Counted from the stretch's first letter, positions 8,613 to 18,071 are shown. The stretch: DNA of 64,000 nt from an uncultured Sphingomonadaceae bacterium (GCA_947497455.1 CANMGU010000001.1:992001-1056000); one strand, 5' to 3'. Made by a program: numbers and translations. Notes: generated from the sequence alone by a model not told the origin.

Positions 8613-10236
8613 AAATAGCCTCCTTGAACGCTGCCATGCCAACCCGGCGATAGGTGTCGATAAATCGCTCATCCTCCTGCCGCTCTTTCAGATACAGGTC
8701 AGTCACCGTCTCGATCGCGTCGATGACACCATCTTCGTCGAATCCGGGGCCGGTTATTTTGGCAAGACTGGTGTCTTCAGCAGCTGATCCACCAAGCAGT
8801 AGTTGGTAGTTTTCTGTGCCTTTCCGGTCGACACCCAATATACCGATATGACCAGCATGATGGTGCCCGCACGCATTGATGCAGCCGGAGATTTTGAGTT
8901 TCAGCTCACCCAGTTCGCGTTGGCGACCGAGGTCGGCAAAACGCTCGCTTATTTTCTGCGCCAACGGAATGGAACGTGCATTGGCAAGGCTGCAATAATC
9001 CAGACCAGGGCAGGCAATGCTGTCAGTGATCAAATCGAGATTGGCTGGCGCCAGACCGGCTTCATCCAGCTTCTGCCACAGAGCATAAAGGTCGCTCTTT
9101 TTGACGTGAGGGAGAACGATATTCTGACTGTGTGTAACCCGCATCTCATCAAAGCTATATTGCTCTGCCAGATCAGCCATCAGGTCAATCTGCGCAGAGG
9201 ATGCGTCGCCTGGAATGCCGCTTTTTGGCTTCAGACTGATTGTAGCAATGGCATAGCCAGGTTGCTTGTGCGCGACCGTATTCTGATCCACCCAAAGGTT
9301 GAAATCGGGATCCGAGAGATCGAGATCGTCACTAGCGTCTTTGTCAAACGCCGGATCGGCAAAATATTCGGTGATCCGCGCCAGCTCTTCCACTGGCGGA
9401 TTCAGGCCCAGTGTTTTCATATGGGCGAATTCTTCTTCGACTTGGCGGGTATATTCTTCCTTGCCCAGTTCATGAACAAGAATTTTGATCCGCGCTTTAT
9501 ATTTGTTATCGCGCCGCCCGTAACGGTTATAGACCCGCAGGCAAGCTTCGGCATAGCTGATCAACTCGTCTGCCGGGACGAAATCACGGATTTCCGGAGC
9601 GATCATTGGCGTCCGGCCCATGCCGCCACCGACAAAGAATTTCGCTCCCAGTTCGCCGTCCTTGTGAACAAGTTGGATCCCAATATCGTGAAGGCGCATT
9701 GCTGCGCGATCTTCGTCGCTGGCAATAACTGCAATCTTGAACTTACGGGGAAGGTAAGAAAATTCAGGGTGGAAGCTCGACCATTGACGAAGGATTTCTG
9801 CCCAAGGACGCGGATCCGCTATCTCGTCAGCCGCTGCGCCTGCATATTGGTCAGATGAGATATTGCGGATGCAATTGCCGCTGGTCTGGATTGCGTGCAT
9901 TTCAACAGATGCCAGATTTGCAAGGATATCAGGCGCATCTTCCAGCTTGATCCAGTTATATTGAATATTCTGGCGTGTGGTAAAATGCCCGTAGTCGCGG
10001 TCATATTTGCGTGCGATATGACCCAGCATCCGCATCTGCTTGCTGTTCAAAGTGCCATAAGGAATGGCAACGCGCAGCATATAAGCGTGTAGCTGGAGAT
10101 AAAGACCATTCATCAGACGCAGGGGCTTGAACTGGTCTTCGGTCAGTTCACCAGCAAGACGGCGTTCGACCTGATCGCGAAATTCCGCAACCCGTGTATC
10201 GACCATCTGCTGGTCATATTTGTCATATTGATACAT
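8605..10236 (-). CDS. cysI: Assimilatory sulfite/nitrite reductase, siroheme-iron-sulfur subunit
   Basis: The 543-residue protein has both ferredoxin-like halves and siroheme domains of the nitrite/sulfite reductase family. The cofactor cysteines appear as CPGLDYC (Cx5C) and CINAC (Cx3C) within SGCINACGHHHAGHIG, binding the coupled [4Fe-4S] cluster and siroheme. The operon context, with cobA upstream and cysH downstream, indicates sulfite as substrate. No cysJ flavoprotein accompanies it, so the electron donor is probably a ferredoxin or an unlinked reductase. ATG 10236 lies two bases after the DUF2849 stop. A TTG at 10251 is possible but less likely. Confidence 0.93.
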   Translation of the reverse strand: MYQYDKYDQQMVDTRVAEFRDQVERRLAGELTEDQFKPLRLMNGLYLQLHAYMLRVAIPYGTLNSKQMRMLGHIARKYDRDYGHFTTRQNIQYNWIKLEDAPDILANLASVEMHAIQTSGNCIRNISSDQYAGAAADEIADPRPWAEILRQWSSFHPEFSYLPRKFKIAVIASDEDRAAMRLHDIGIQLVHKDGELGAKFFVGGGMGRTPMIAPEIRDFVPADELISYAEACLRVYNRYGRRDNKYKARIKILVHELGKEEYTRQVEEEFAHMKTLGLNPPVEELARITEYFADPAFDKDASDDLDLSDPDFNLWVDQNTVAHKQPGYAIATISLKPKSGIPGDASSAQIDLMADLAEQYSFDEMRVTHSQNIVLPHVKKSDLYALWQKLDEAGLAPANLDLITDSIACPGLDYCSLANARSIPLAQKISERFADLGRQRELGELKLKISGCINACGHHHAGHIGILGVDRKGTENYQLLLGGSAAEDTSLAKITGPGFDEDGVIDAIETVTDLYLKERQEDERFIDTYRRVGMAAFKEAIYG

Positions 10237-10238
10237 GC

Positions 10239-10535
10239 TTATATCACCCAATTTCCAGCCTCAGGATCGGCTGGCTTTAATGTTAAATCCGGTCTTACTG
10301 TCGGGCCAAGCGCTCTGACGCGGTCCTTGATATGGGCAGGACGTGGGCCATCGTCAGTCATTTCCGCTTCAATGGCATAGGGAACGTTGACCCGACGCGA
10401 CGCTTCCTCTTGATGCAAGATGGCTTCGAAATTCTCACCCACATCAACAGCATCTTCGACATGGCGGGACCAGTCGCTTCCAGTCCACCAGGTTACATCG
10501 CCTGTTTTCAAATCATTTCCGGTTAGTATCTTCAA
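10239..10535 (-). CDS. DUF2849 domain-containing protein in sulfite reductase operon
   Basis: This 98-residue protein fits the DUF2849 family, with GDVTWWTGSDW near the N-terminus and RVRALGPTVRPDL near the C-terminus. The family occurs almost only between a siroheme methyltransferase and the sulfite reductase gene in alphaproteobacteria. Its function is unknown; a role in siroheme delivery or reductase assembly is an inference from position. The start is TTG at 10535, overlapping the cobA stop as TTGA and preceded by a GGGAG ribosome site eight bases away. Confidence 0.85.
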   Translation of the reverse strand: MKILTGNDLKTGDVTWWTGSDWSRHVEDAVDVGENFEAILHQEEASRRVNVPYAIEAEMTDDGPRPAHIKDRVRALGPTVRPDLTLKPADPEAGNWVI

Positions 10536-11335
10536 AATTCCACTCCCGCCATTTGGGCATATTCACGAAACTTGTCTTTGGCATCGCCGTAACGCGCAAC
10601 CTCGCCGACGACCAACAAGGCTGGACTTTTGACATTTTCACGCAGCACGAGATCACCGAGATCAGTCAACAGCGTCTGCAAGGCGCGAAAATTGTCTCGC
10701 GTTCCATTTTCCAAAACAGCAACCGGCAAATCTGGGGACGCACCGTCGGCTATCAATTTCTCAACAATTGCTTCGGCATTGGCGACACCCATGTAGATCA
10801 CAAGTGTTCGTCCCTTGCCGGCCAATCCTGACCAGTTCTGATCCGAAAGTCCTTTGCATTGGCCCGCAACGAACGAAACCGCGCTGGATGCGTCACGATG
10901 GGTGAGGGGCATTTTCGCCTGTGCAGCGCAGCCCAGTGCAGCGCTGATTCCAGGAACGACCTCGACTTTTATGCCGGCTTTGATGCAATCACTGGCTTCT
11001 TCTCCGCCACGCCCAAAAATGAAAGGATCTCCGCCCTTCAGGCGCACAACCTTATGTCCCTTTTGCGCTTCCGCAATCAGTAGCGCATTAATGGCGTCCT
11101 GCGCCATACTATGTCGAGAACGCTGCTTGGCGACAGAAATTTTTGGAGTTGTTTCGGGTGCCATGGCCAGGATATCGCGGCTAACCAAACCATCATGAAC
11201 GATTATATCTGCCTCAGCCAGCAAACGGGCAGCACGGAGTGTCAGCAGTTCCGGATCGCCCGGGCCGGCACCAACCAGATACACAATACCGCCATGCGGC
11301 ATATTTTCGGTTGCGAGGTAATCAAATTTTTCCAT
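10532..11335 (-). CDS. cobA: Uroporphyrinogen-III C-methyltransferase (siroheme branch)
   Basis: This 267-residue enzyme adds two SAM-derived methyl groups to uroporphyrinogen III, making precorrin-2 for siroheme. The family signatures are clear: LVGAGPGDPELLTLRAARLL near residue 20, GGDPFIFGRGGEE near residue 100, and a conserved PGISAALGCAA segment. It is the single-domain SUMT form and lacks the CysG dehydrogenase/ferrochelatase domain, so those steps must be supplied elsewhere. It is first in the operon cobA-DUF2849-cysI-DUF934-cysH. ATG 11335 is used; ATG 11302 (MPHGGIVYLVG) is an alternative start closer to the conserved domain. Confidence 0.92.
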   Translation of the reverse strand: MEKFDYLATENMPHGGIVYLVGAGPGDPELLTLRAARLLAEADIIVHDGLVSRDILAMAPETTPKISVAKQRSRHSMAQDAINALLIAEAQKGHKVVRLKGGDPFIFGRGGEEASDCIKAGIKVEVVPGISAALGCAAQAKMPLTHRDASSAVSFVAGQCKGLSDQNWSGLAGKGRTLVIYMGVANAEAIVEKLIADGASPDLPVAVLENGTRDNFRALQTLLTDLGDLVLRENVKSPALLVVGEVARYGDAKDKFREYAQMAGVEF

Positions 11336-11428
11336 GGCACTGATATGCGACGTTAAGGCGCCGTGATCAAAGCAGAAGTTTTTTCATCGACCTAAGATAT
11401 ACTATTCGCATCGGATCGGCAGCTTTGC

Positions 11429-12841
11429 CTATTCTTCGTCTTTCAAGCCAACACCTATTGATGCGCGGGTTTGTTCCGCTTCCATCGAAACGACTGGATA
11501 AGCACAATAATCGGCTGCATAATAAGCACTCGGGCGATGATTGCCGGAGAGTCCGATGCCGCCAAATGGTGCCTCTGATGACGCGCCAACGGTCATCTTG
11601 TTCCAGTTCACAATACCGGCTCTGCTGTTCGACCAGAATTGGTCATATTGCATGGCGCTGCCGCCAATCAGGGCAGCCGAAAGGCCATATCGCGTGTTGT
11701 TGGCTTCCGCGATGGCCGCTTCGAAATCTTCTACACGGATGATCTGTAAAATCGGGCCAAACAACTCTATATCAGGTCGTTCTTCCATATCCGTGACATC
11801 GATAATACCAGGTGTCAGGAACGGGCGATCATCAATGGGGCGGGCCATATGCTTGATAGGACGGCCACCGTGGCTCATTAGCGCCAGGAAGCTTTCGGTC
11901 AGGCCATCCGCGACATCATTGTCGATGACTGGGCCCATAAATGGTGCGGGTTTGCTAAAAGGTTCATCGATGATCAACCGATCCGAGATGCGCTTTACTT
12001 CCTTAACTACGCGATCATAGAGCTCATCTTTTACGATCATACGGCTTGCAGCAGAACAGCGCTGTCCAGCAGAGAGAAATGCGGATTGAACCACCAGCAC
12101 CGCTGCGCTGTGTATATCATCAGTGTCCCAGACAATGATCGGGTTGTTGCCGCCCATTTCCAGCGCAAGAATGACATCGGGCCGCGCCGCGAACTGGCGA
12201 TTGAGTGCAATGCCGGTTTGCGCTGATCCGGTAAACAGAACGCCATCAATATCTTGATTGGCAGTCAACTTCTTGCCAACTTCTGGACCGCCATGCAGAA
12301 TGTTCACAACCCCATCTGGTAAGCCGGATTTGGCGAGTGCATCAACCAGAAACTGTCCAACAGCAGGCGTTTTTTCGGAGGGTTTGAAAACAACCACATT
12401 ACCCGCGATCAACGCCGGAACGATGTGACCATTTGGCAGGTGGGCCGGGAAATTATAAGGCCCAAGTACAGCCAGCACACCGTGCGGTTTGTGGCGCATC
12501 GCCGCCCGCATGTTTGGCTGGCTTGATAGTTGTCGCTGAGAGGTGCGCTCTGCATAAGCTTTGACAGAGATATCGACCTTTTTGATGACCGCTTCTGCTT
12601 CGGTTCTCGATTCCCAGATCGGCTTTCCCGTTTCCCGTGCGATTAACTCAGCCAGTTGTTCCGAATTTGTCCTAATGCGATTGGCATATCGACGCACGGC
12701 CTCGATCCGCTTGGTAAGCGGTAAAGCAGCCCATGTCGGCCAGGCTTTTCGGGCTTTGGCAACGGCTGCATCTGCATCGCCAGCATTGCCTTTCCATAAA
12801 GTCGCGCCCGTTGCCGGTTCTATCGATACTATTTCAGTCAA
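11429..12841 (-). CDS. astD: Succinylglutamate-semialdehyde dehydrogenase
   Basis: This 470-residue NAD-dependent aldehyde dehydrogenase oxidises N-succinylglutamate semialdehyde, the fourth step of the arginine succinyltransferase pathway. The catalytic glutamate lies in LALEMGGNNP and the catalytic cysteine in SAGQRCSAASR. The HKPHGVLAVLGPYNFPAHLPNGH block is typical of AstD rather than other aldehyde dehydrogenases. The start is TTG at 12841; a stop lies upstream in frame and no ATG is available near the conserved N-terminus. The other ast genes are not in the window, so here it stands next to selO. Confidence 0.88.
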   Translation of the reverse strand: MTEIVSIEPATGATLWKGNAGDADAAVAKARKAWPTWAALPLTKRIEAVRRYANRIRTNSEQLAELIARETGKPIWESRTEAEAVIKKVDISVKAYAERTSQRQLSSQPNMRAAMRHKPHGVLAVLGPYNFPAHLPNGHIVPALIAGNVVVFKPSEKTPAVGQFLVDALAKSGLPDGVVNILHGGPEVGKKLTANQDIDGVLFTGSAQTGIALNRQFAARPDVILALEMGGNNPIIVWDTDDIHSAAVLVVQSAFLSAGQRCSAASRMIVKDELYDRVVKEVKRISDRLIIDEPFSKPAPFMGPVIDNDVADGLTESFLALMSHGGRPIKHMARPIDDRPFLTPGIIDVTDMEERPDIELFGPILQIIRVEDFEAAIAEANNTRYGLSAALIGGSAMQYDQFWSNSRAGIVNWNKMTVGASSEAPFGGIGLSGNHRPSAYYAADYCAYPVVSMEAEQTRASIGVGLKDEE

Positions 12842-12984
12842 AATTGGTCCGTTGTTCTGTTCATTCGAATCCAGCTTTTTATTGCTCTTGCCGGCTCAAT
12901 CTTAACTAGCTGAAAGAGCTTAAAAATCCAGTAACTATACAGTCTTTTTCTAACCTATGGCGTCTTACGGCGCGTTACTTTTAG

Positions 12985-14385
12985 TTACAAACCCCTGAGT
13001 GCCTGACCCATATTTCTGATTGCCTCAATCTTTCTGGTTAACGGTTGCCAATCATCATCATTTGCAATCGCATCCCAAATGGCTTCGACTTCTTCGATAT
13101 GCATCGAGCAGGGCGAATCTGATTGCCAATAGTCGTGTTTTGACTGTCTTGCACGCTTTCGTTGACCTATCTCTTTTTCAAAGGTGCGGAATTCGTCTGA
13201 TTCATAACCTTTGTCACTATCGGGAGTGCCGCAACCCCAGTCGAAAAAGAACCGATCAATAGTGACTGTTTTCAGGCTTAATGCCTGTTCAGCAGCGACA
13301 ACAAGTGGTTTGTCTTTGTCAAAACCTTCGCTTTCGACTCCCAACCGCCAGCAGAAATGTTCGGTAAAAGCTTCGCCATATGACTTAGGAAATCCTTCAA
13401 GCGTGGTGACTAGTGGATCACTGTCGCAAATCAGCCTTAATGCGCTGGCCAGTTGCGCAAGGTTCCAGTGCAAAGCCTCTGGCTGCCTCGCAAAGCAGTA
13501 AAGCCCTTCCTGATCAAAATAGGCCGCGGTAAAGGCTGGCTCCCAGTAAGGCGTGAAGCGCCAGGGTCCGTAGTCAAAACTTTCACCGGTAATGTTGATA
13601 TTGTCTGTATTCAGCACACCATGAACAAAACCTGCGGTCATATAGCTGGCGGCCAGTCGTGCGGCTTTGTTCGCGACATGCTGGAACAGCTCGATGGCTG
13701 GATTGTTGGTTTTTGCACCTCCGTAAAATTGGGTCAGACAATAGTCCACCAGCGCGTGCATCAACTCCTCATTCTGTTCCGCCGCGATCCTTTGGAACGT
13801 GCCAAACCGGATGTGACTATGGCTAAGCCGCGTCATGACGGCAGATCGCGTTGGGGACGGTTCGTCGCCGCGCTCCAATGCCTCACCAGTTTCAACAAGC
13901 GCAAAGGTCTTGGATGTATTGACGCCCAGCGCTTCTAGCATTTCGGTGGCCAGAACTTCGCGGACACCGCCTTTCAGAGTCAATCGGCCGTCACCCGAAC
14001 GGCTCCACGGCGTAGTGCCGGAGCCTTTGGTGGCCAAATCCATCAATCTGCCTTCATGGTCACGCATTTGGCCAAATAGAAAGCCGCGGCCATCGCCGAT
14101 TTCGGGATTATAGTTGCGAAATTGATGGCCGTGATAGCGCAGCGCCAGTGGCGGATCCAAATTGTCCGGTAAAGGGACGAACCGACCAAAATGATCGAGC
14201 CACTCTTCGTTGTTCAGATCAGACAGGCCAACTGTCTGTCCCCAACGATCATTGCGGAAGCGCAGGATATGTTCGGGAAATTGTGCTGCCTGCACCGGGT
14301 CGCCAATCTTCTCTCCCAGATCAGTTATCTTGACATCCGCACGATAGGGTGATGGGACGGGTTCGGCTTGCGGTTTATATGGCAT
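12985..14385 (-). CDS. selO: Protein adenylyltransferase SelO (YdiU family)
   Basis: This 466-residue pseudokinase-fold protein matches SelO/YdiU along its length. Visible blocks include ALRYHGHQFRNYNPEIGDGRG, KGSGTTPWSRSGDGRLTLKGGVRE and the FVHGVLNTDNINITGESFDYGP region that carries the metal-binding Asn and Asp. SelO transfers AMP from ATP to Ser, Thr or Tyr of target proteins and is linked to oxidative stress. The C-terminus here ends IRNMGQALRGL with no Cys, so the redox-active C-terminal cysteine seen in other members is missing. It diverges from the hydrolase at 14439 across a 53-base intergenic space. Confidence 0.92.
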   Translation of the reverse strand: MPYKPQAEPVPSPYRADVKITDLGEKIGDPVQAAQFPEHILRFRNDRWGQTVGLSDLNNEEWLDHFGRFVPLPDNLDPPLALRYHGHQFRNYNPEIGDGRGFLFGQMRDHEGRLMDLATKGSGTTPWSRSGDGRLTLKGGVREVLATEMLEALGVNTSKTFALVETGEALERGDEPSPTRSAVMTRLSHSHIRFGTFQRIAAEQNEELMHALVDYCLTQFYGGAKTNNPAIELFQHVANKAARLAASYMTAGFVHGVLNTDNINITGESFDYGPWRFTPYWEPAFTAAYFDQEGLYCFARQPEALHWNLAQLASALRLICDSDPLVTTLEGFPKSYGEAFTEHFCWRLGVESEGFDKDKPLVVAAEQALSLKTVTIDRFFFDWGCGTPDSDKGYESDEFRTFEKEIGQRKRARQSKHDYWQSDSPCSMHIEEVEAIWDAIANDDDWQPLTRKIEAIRNMGQALRGL

Positions 14386-14438
14386 TTTCTGATAGTGGGG
14401 ACTAATCGGGTTCGCGGCAAGTCAGAACCGGGGGATGA

Positions 14439-15311
14439 ATGACAAATATGACCGAAGTGAAAAACTATCAGGATCAATTTTGGCAGTCAGAAGACGACCT
14501 GAATCTGCATTATCGGGACTACTCTTCCAATAGCACAAAGACGCCAATCATTTGCGTGCCAGGTCTGACACGAAATAGTCGCGATTTTGAGCATCTGGGT
14601 ACGCTGTTACGTGGTGATCGTCGTATCATCATGGTCAACCTTCGCGGTCGCGGTCAGAGCGACTATTCGAAGGATAGCACGACCTATAATCCGAAAACCT
14701 ATGTAGCGGATATTGTTCGGCTCATGGATGAAATTGATCTGCCGAAAGCCGTTTTTTTCGGGACGTCTCTTGGCGGTATTGTAACGATGCTTATGGCGTC
14801 AATGCATTCTGGTCGCGTTGCCGGGGCGTTGCTGAACGATATTGGGCCTGAGATAGATCAGCGTGGCTTAGATCGGATCGGCGAATATGTGGGGCAGGGG
14901 CGCAGTTTTGACACATGGGCCCATGCTGCGCGTGACCTTGCCGAGTCCAGCGCTAGCATCTTCCCAGACTATACCTTGAAAGATTGGATAAGCTTCGCCA
15001 AGAAACTCTATCGGATGAACAGCTCCGGCCGGATCAAGCTGGACTATGATATGAAAATATCAGAGCCATTTGATCGCAAAGGGAATGGCAGCGATGCCAT
15101 GTGGCGGGCGTTGGAAGCCTTCAAAGACCTGCCAACACTGATCTTGCGGGGGGAAACATCAGACCTGTTTAGTGAAGCGACAGCAACAAAGATGTTGGGC
15201 ATGATGCAAAACGGGGAACTTGTGACCATACCGCGTGTGGGGCATGCTCCCACTTTAGAAGAACCCCAATCGCTTGACGCAATTGCTGCATTGCTTCAAC
15301 GGGTCGAGTAA
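14439..15311 (+). CDS. Alpha/beta hydrolase
   Basis: This 290-residue cytoplasmic hydrolase has no signal peptide. The oxyanion region is CVPGLTRNSRDF. The nucleophile elbow GTSLGG puts the catalytic serine at residue 110. The acid is likely the Asp in RGETSDLFS and the histidine is in VGHAPTLEEP. The cap domain is small and the overall form resembles enol-lactonase-like or homoserine acetyltransferase-like hydrolases. The substrate cannot be named. The gene precedes the glycosyltransferase by 33 bases on the same strand, so the two may be co-transcribed. Confidence 0.87.
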   Translation: MTNMTEVKNYQDQFWQSEDDLNLHYRDYSSNSTKTPIICVPGLTRNSRDFEHLGTLLRGDRRIIMVNLRGRGQSDYSKDSTTYNPKTYVADIVRLMDEIDLPKAVFFGTSLGGIVTMLMASMHSGRVAGALLNDIGPEIDQRGLDRIGEYVGQGRSFDTWAHAARDLAESSASIFPDYTLKDWISFAKKLYRMNSSGRIKLDYDMKISEPFDRKGNGSDAMWRALEAFKDLPTLILRGETSDLFSEATATKMLGMMQNGELVTIPRVGHAPTLEEPQSLDAIAALLQRVE

Positions 15312-15344
15312 TTATTCCATATTTGAAATAACCGAATATATCCG

Positions 15345-16484
15345 ATGAAATCTTCCAAAATCCTGCATCTCCACAGCACGTTCAATCTGGGCGGAAAAGA
15401 AGCACGCGCGGTGCGTCTGATGAATTATTTCGGTGACCAGGCAGAGCACACGATCCTGTCTGCAGAACCGCAGAGCCTCTCCGCGCGGGATGCAATTGAC
15501 AGCAAGATCAAAGTCAAATTCCCTGAGGACGCTCCATCCCTTGCGGGCAAGCCTTCATTGGGCCGGTATAAGGAACTGGTCTCCTATTTTCGGCAGTTCG
15601 ACCTGATCCTGTCCTACAATTGGGGGTCGATGGATGGCGTGATGGCACGAACGTTGTTTTCCCGGGTGGAAGGACTACCGCCGCTTATTCATCACGAAGA
15701 TGGATTCAACGAAGACGAACGCAAGAAACTGAAGTGGAAACGAAATTTTTTCCGAAAATTCGCGTTAGGCAGCAGCCAGGCGTTGGTCGTTCCCTCTGAA
15801 CGCCTGGAAGATATTGCGACATCCGTCTGGAAACAACCGGCTGAAAAGATCCATCGGATTCCCAATGGTATTGACGTGAAGCTGTTTGAGAAAAAGCCAC
15901 AACGCGGTGCGCTGCCGGGATTCAAGAAAAACAAGGGCGACGTTGTCGTCGGAACGCTGGCAGGCCTTCGAGCGATCAAGAACTTGCCACGTTTGGTGCG
16001 CGCCTGTGCAGCAGCCGGAGATAATGTCAGGCTGGTCATTGTCGGGGAGGGACCTCAAAAGGAAGCTATTCTGTCCGAGGCACAATCCTGCGGTATGGAA
16101 GATCGCTTGTTGATGCCTGGTTTTCTAGCAAGGCCATCGCGATATGTCGGTCTTTTCGACATTTTCGCGCTCTCTTCCGATAGTGAGCAATTCCCGATAT
16201 CGCTTATCGAGGCCATGGCAGCCGGTTTGCCGGTGGCCGCAACCGATGTCGGTGACGTAAAATCTATGGTATGTCAGGCCAATCATGGCCTGATTAAGCC
16301 CGTGGACGACGAAGCGCAGTTTACTGAAGCACTGACCACATTGGTTCAACATGAACAGCTTCGAGAGGAAATCGGCACATTGAACCAGATGAAAGCGCAA
16401 GCAGAGTATAATGAAAACAAGATGTTGGCACGTTATGCTCTGCTATATGGTCATGCCCTCGGGCGACCAAAATTTGGTCAGTAG
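15345..16484 (+). CDS. Glycosyltransferase family 4 protein
   Basis: This 379-residue GT-B enzyme opens with LHLHSTFNLGGKEARAVRLM, the usual GT4 acceptor-side loop. The C-terminal donor-binding domain shows VIVGEGPQKEAIL and DSEQFPISLIEAMAAGLPVAATDVGD, which holds the two spaced glutamates of retaining GT4 enzymes. The central IPNGIDVKLF is also typical. There is no membrane segment, so it acts on the cytoplasmic face. No surface polysaccharide cluster surrounds it, and donor and acceptor sugars are unknown. Confidence 0.88.
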   Translation: MKSSKILHLHSTFNLGGKEARAVRLMNYFGDQAEHTILSAEPQSLSARDAIDSKIKVKFPEDAPSLAGKPSLGRYKELVSYFRQFDLILSYNWGSMDGVMARTLFSRVEGLPPLIHHEDGFNEDERKKLKWKRNFFRKFALGSSQALVVPSERLEDIATSVWKQPAEKIHRIPNGIDVKLFEKKPQRGALPGFKKNKGDVVVGTLAGLRAIKNLPRLVRACAAAGDNVRLVIVGEGPQKEAILSEAQSCGMEDRLLMPGFLARPSRYVGLFDIFALSSDSEQFPISLIEAMAAGLPVAATDVGDVKSMVCQANHGLIKPVDDEAQFTEALTTLVQHEQLREEIGTLNQMKAQAEYNENKMLARYALLYGHALGRPKFGQ

Positions 16485-16582
16485 TTAGCGACTCAAAATA
16501 GTTTGGATATTTACAGATTTTTTTCGCACAATTTTGCCATGCGCTGTCTATAAGGCAGACTTGGGGTCTATAGGAGAGTATA

Positions 16583-17986
16583 TTGTTTAAAGGGGTGAAG
16601 CCAATCCAGTATAACGGTCGCGAAGTCTGGCCGTTGATAGAGGGTGGCAAAGGCGTTGCTGCGACCAATCATGCGAGTTCCGGTGCATGGGCAGCCGCTG
16701 GTGGTATCGGCACGGTTTCCGCCGTCAATGCGGACAGTTATGACGCCGACGGTAATGTCATCCCACAGATTTATCACGGCAAGACCCGTGGTGCCCGGCA
16801 TGAAGAACTCGTCAAATATGCCATTGATGGCGCGGTGGCACAGGTTACGCGTGCTTTTGAAATGTCCAATGGCAAGGGTGCGATCAACATCAACGTTCTT
16901 TGGGAAATGGGCGGTGCCCAGCAGGTCCTGCATGGTGTGCTTGAGCAGACCAAGGGTATGGTCGCTGGTGTTACTTGCGGTGCGGGTATGCCGTACAAAC
17001 TGTCCGAGATTGCCCAGCAATATGGCGTGAATTACCTACCGATCATCAGTTCGGCCCGGGCGTTTCGCGCGTTGTGGAAAAGAGCCTATCATAAGGTTTC
17101 GGATCTTATGGCCGCCGTTGTTTACGAAGACCCGTGGCTGGCTGGCGGACATAATGGATTGAGCAATGCAGAAGATCCGCGCAAGCCGGAAGATCCCTAT
17201 CCTCGCGTTAAAGCCCTGCGCGAAACAATGCGTGGTGAAGGCATTGATGACAGCGTACCAATCATCATGGCTGGTGGTGTCTGGGCATTGAAGGATTGGG
17301 ACAACTGGATCGACAATGACGAGCTTGGCCAGATCGCCTTCCAGTTTGGTACACGCCCCTTGCTGACTAAGGAAAGCCCAATCCCGGACAGCTGGAAAAA
17401 CGAGTTGACCAAGATCAAGGAAGGCGATGTGCTGCTGCATAAATTCTCGCCGACCGGATTCTACTCATCTGCTGTCCGCAACGAGTTTCTACGGAGTCTT
17501 GAAGCGCGCTCGGAGCGCCAGATACCCTATTCGACTGAAAAAGCTGGAGAGCACACCCATCAGCTGGATGTCGGCGTAAAGGGCAAGAATTTCTGGGTAA
17601 CACGCAACGACCTGCTGCGGGCGCGCGAATGGGATGGTCTTGGCTTCACCATGGCGCTGAAAACGCCGGATAACACAATAGTGTTCGCAACGCCGGAAGA
17701 GGCGAAGATGATCCGCAAGGATCAGGCCGACTGTATGGGTTGTCTGTCCCATTGCGGATTTTCCGCATGGAAAGACCATGATAACTTCAGCACCGGGCGA
17801 CTTGCCGATCCTCGCAGTTTCTGTATTCAAAAGTCCTTGCAGGAAATTGTCCATGGTTCTCCAATCGAGGAACATTTAATGTTCGCCGGACACGGAGCCT
17901 ATAATTTCGGTAAAGATCCATTCTATTCCAATGGCTTTGTGCCAACCGTGAAACAGTTGGTGGATCGTATTCTGACCGGCGAATAG
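16583..17986 (+). CDS. Nitronate monooxygenase-like flavoprotein with C-terminal cysteine cluster
   Basis: This 467-residue protein has the FMN TIM-barrel of the nitronate monooxygenase / 2-nitropropane dioxygenase family. Blocks include GIGTVSAVNADSY, VAGVTCGAGMPYKL, SDLMAAVVYEDPWLAGGHNG and PIIMAGGVWALKDW. It is longer than the usual 320-380 residues. The extra C-terminal part contains C384-x2-C387-x3-C391-x22-C414, a spacing that resembles iron-sulfur sites in OYE-type reductases. The start is TTG at 16583 with AGGAG six bases upstream; no ATG fits. The reaction is not known and the cofactor role is inferred. Confidence 0.82.
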   Translation: MFKGVKPIQYNGREVWPLIEGGKGVAATNHASSGAWAAAGGIGTVSAVNADSYDADGNVIPQIYHGKTRGARHEELVKYAIDGAVAQVTRAFEMSNGKGAININVLWEMGGAQQVLHGVLEQTKGMVAGVTCGAGMPYKLSEIAQQYGVNYLPIISSARAFRALWKRAYHKVSDLMAAVVYEDPWLAGGHNGLSNAEDPRKPEDPYPRVKALRETMRGEGIDDSVPIIMAGGVWALKDWDNWIDNDELGQIAFQFGTRPLLTKESPIPDSWKNELTKIKEGDVLLHKFSPTGFYSSAVRNEFLRSLEARSERQIPYSTEKAGEHTHQLDVGVKGKNFWVTRNDLLRAREWDGLGFTMALKTPDNTIVFATPEEAKMIRKDQADCMGCLSHCGFSAWKDHDNFSTGRLADPRSFCIQKSLQEIVHGSPIEEHLMFAGHGAYNFGKDPFYSNGFVPTVKQLVDRILTGE

Positions 17987-18071
17987 ACATGCTTTCGCAA
18001 CGTTAACCTTTTGATACCTTTTTCCATTTACTTGTCGATACAGGTGGGTTGAGAATAGGCAGGAGGTAGGC

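Noticed and set aside
8803..9858. 351-residue open frame on the plus strand
   Set aside because: It lies wholly opposite cysI, which has clear siroheme and Fe-S motifs; composition and lack of a ribosome site mark it as an antisense shadow.
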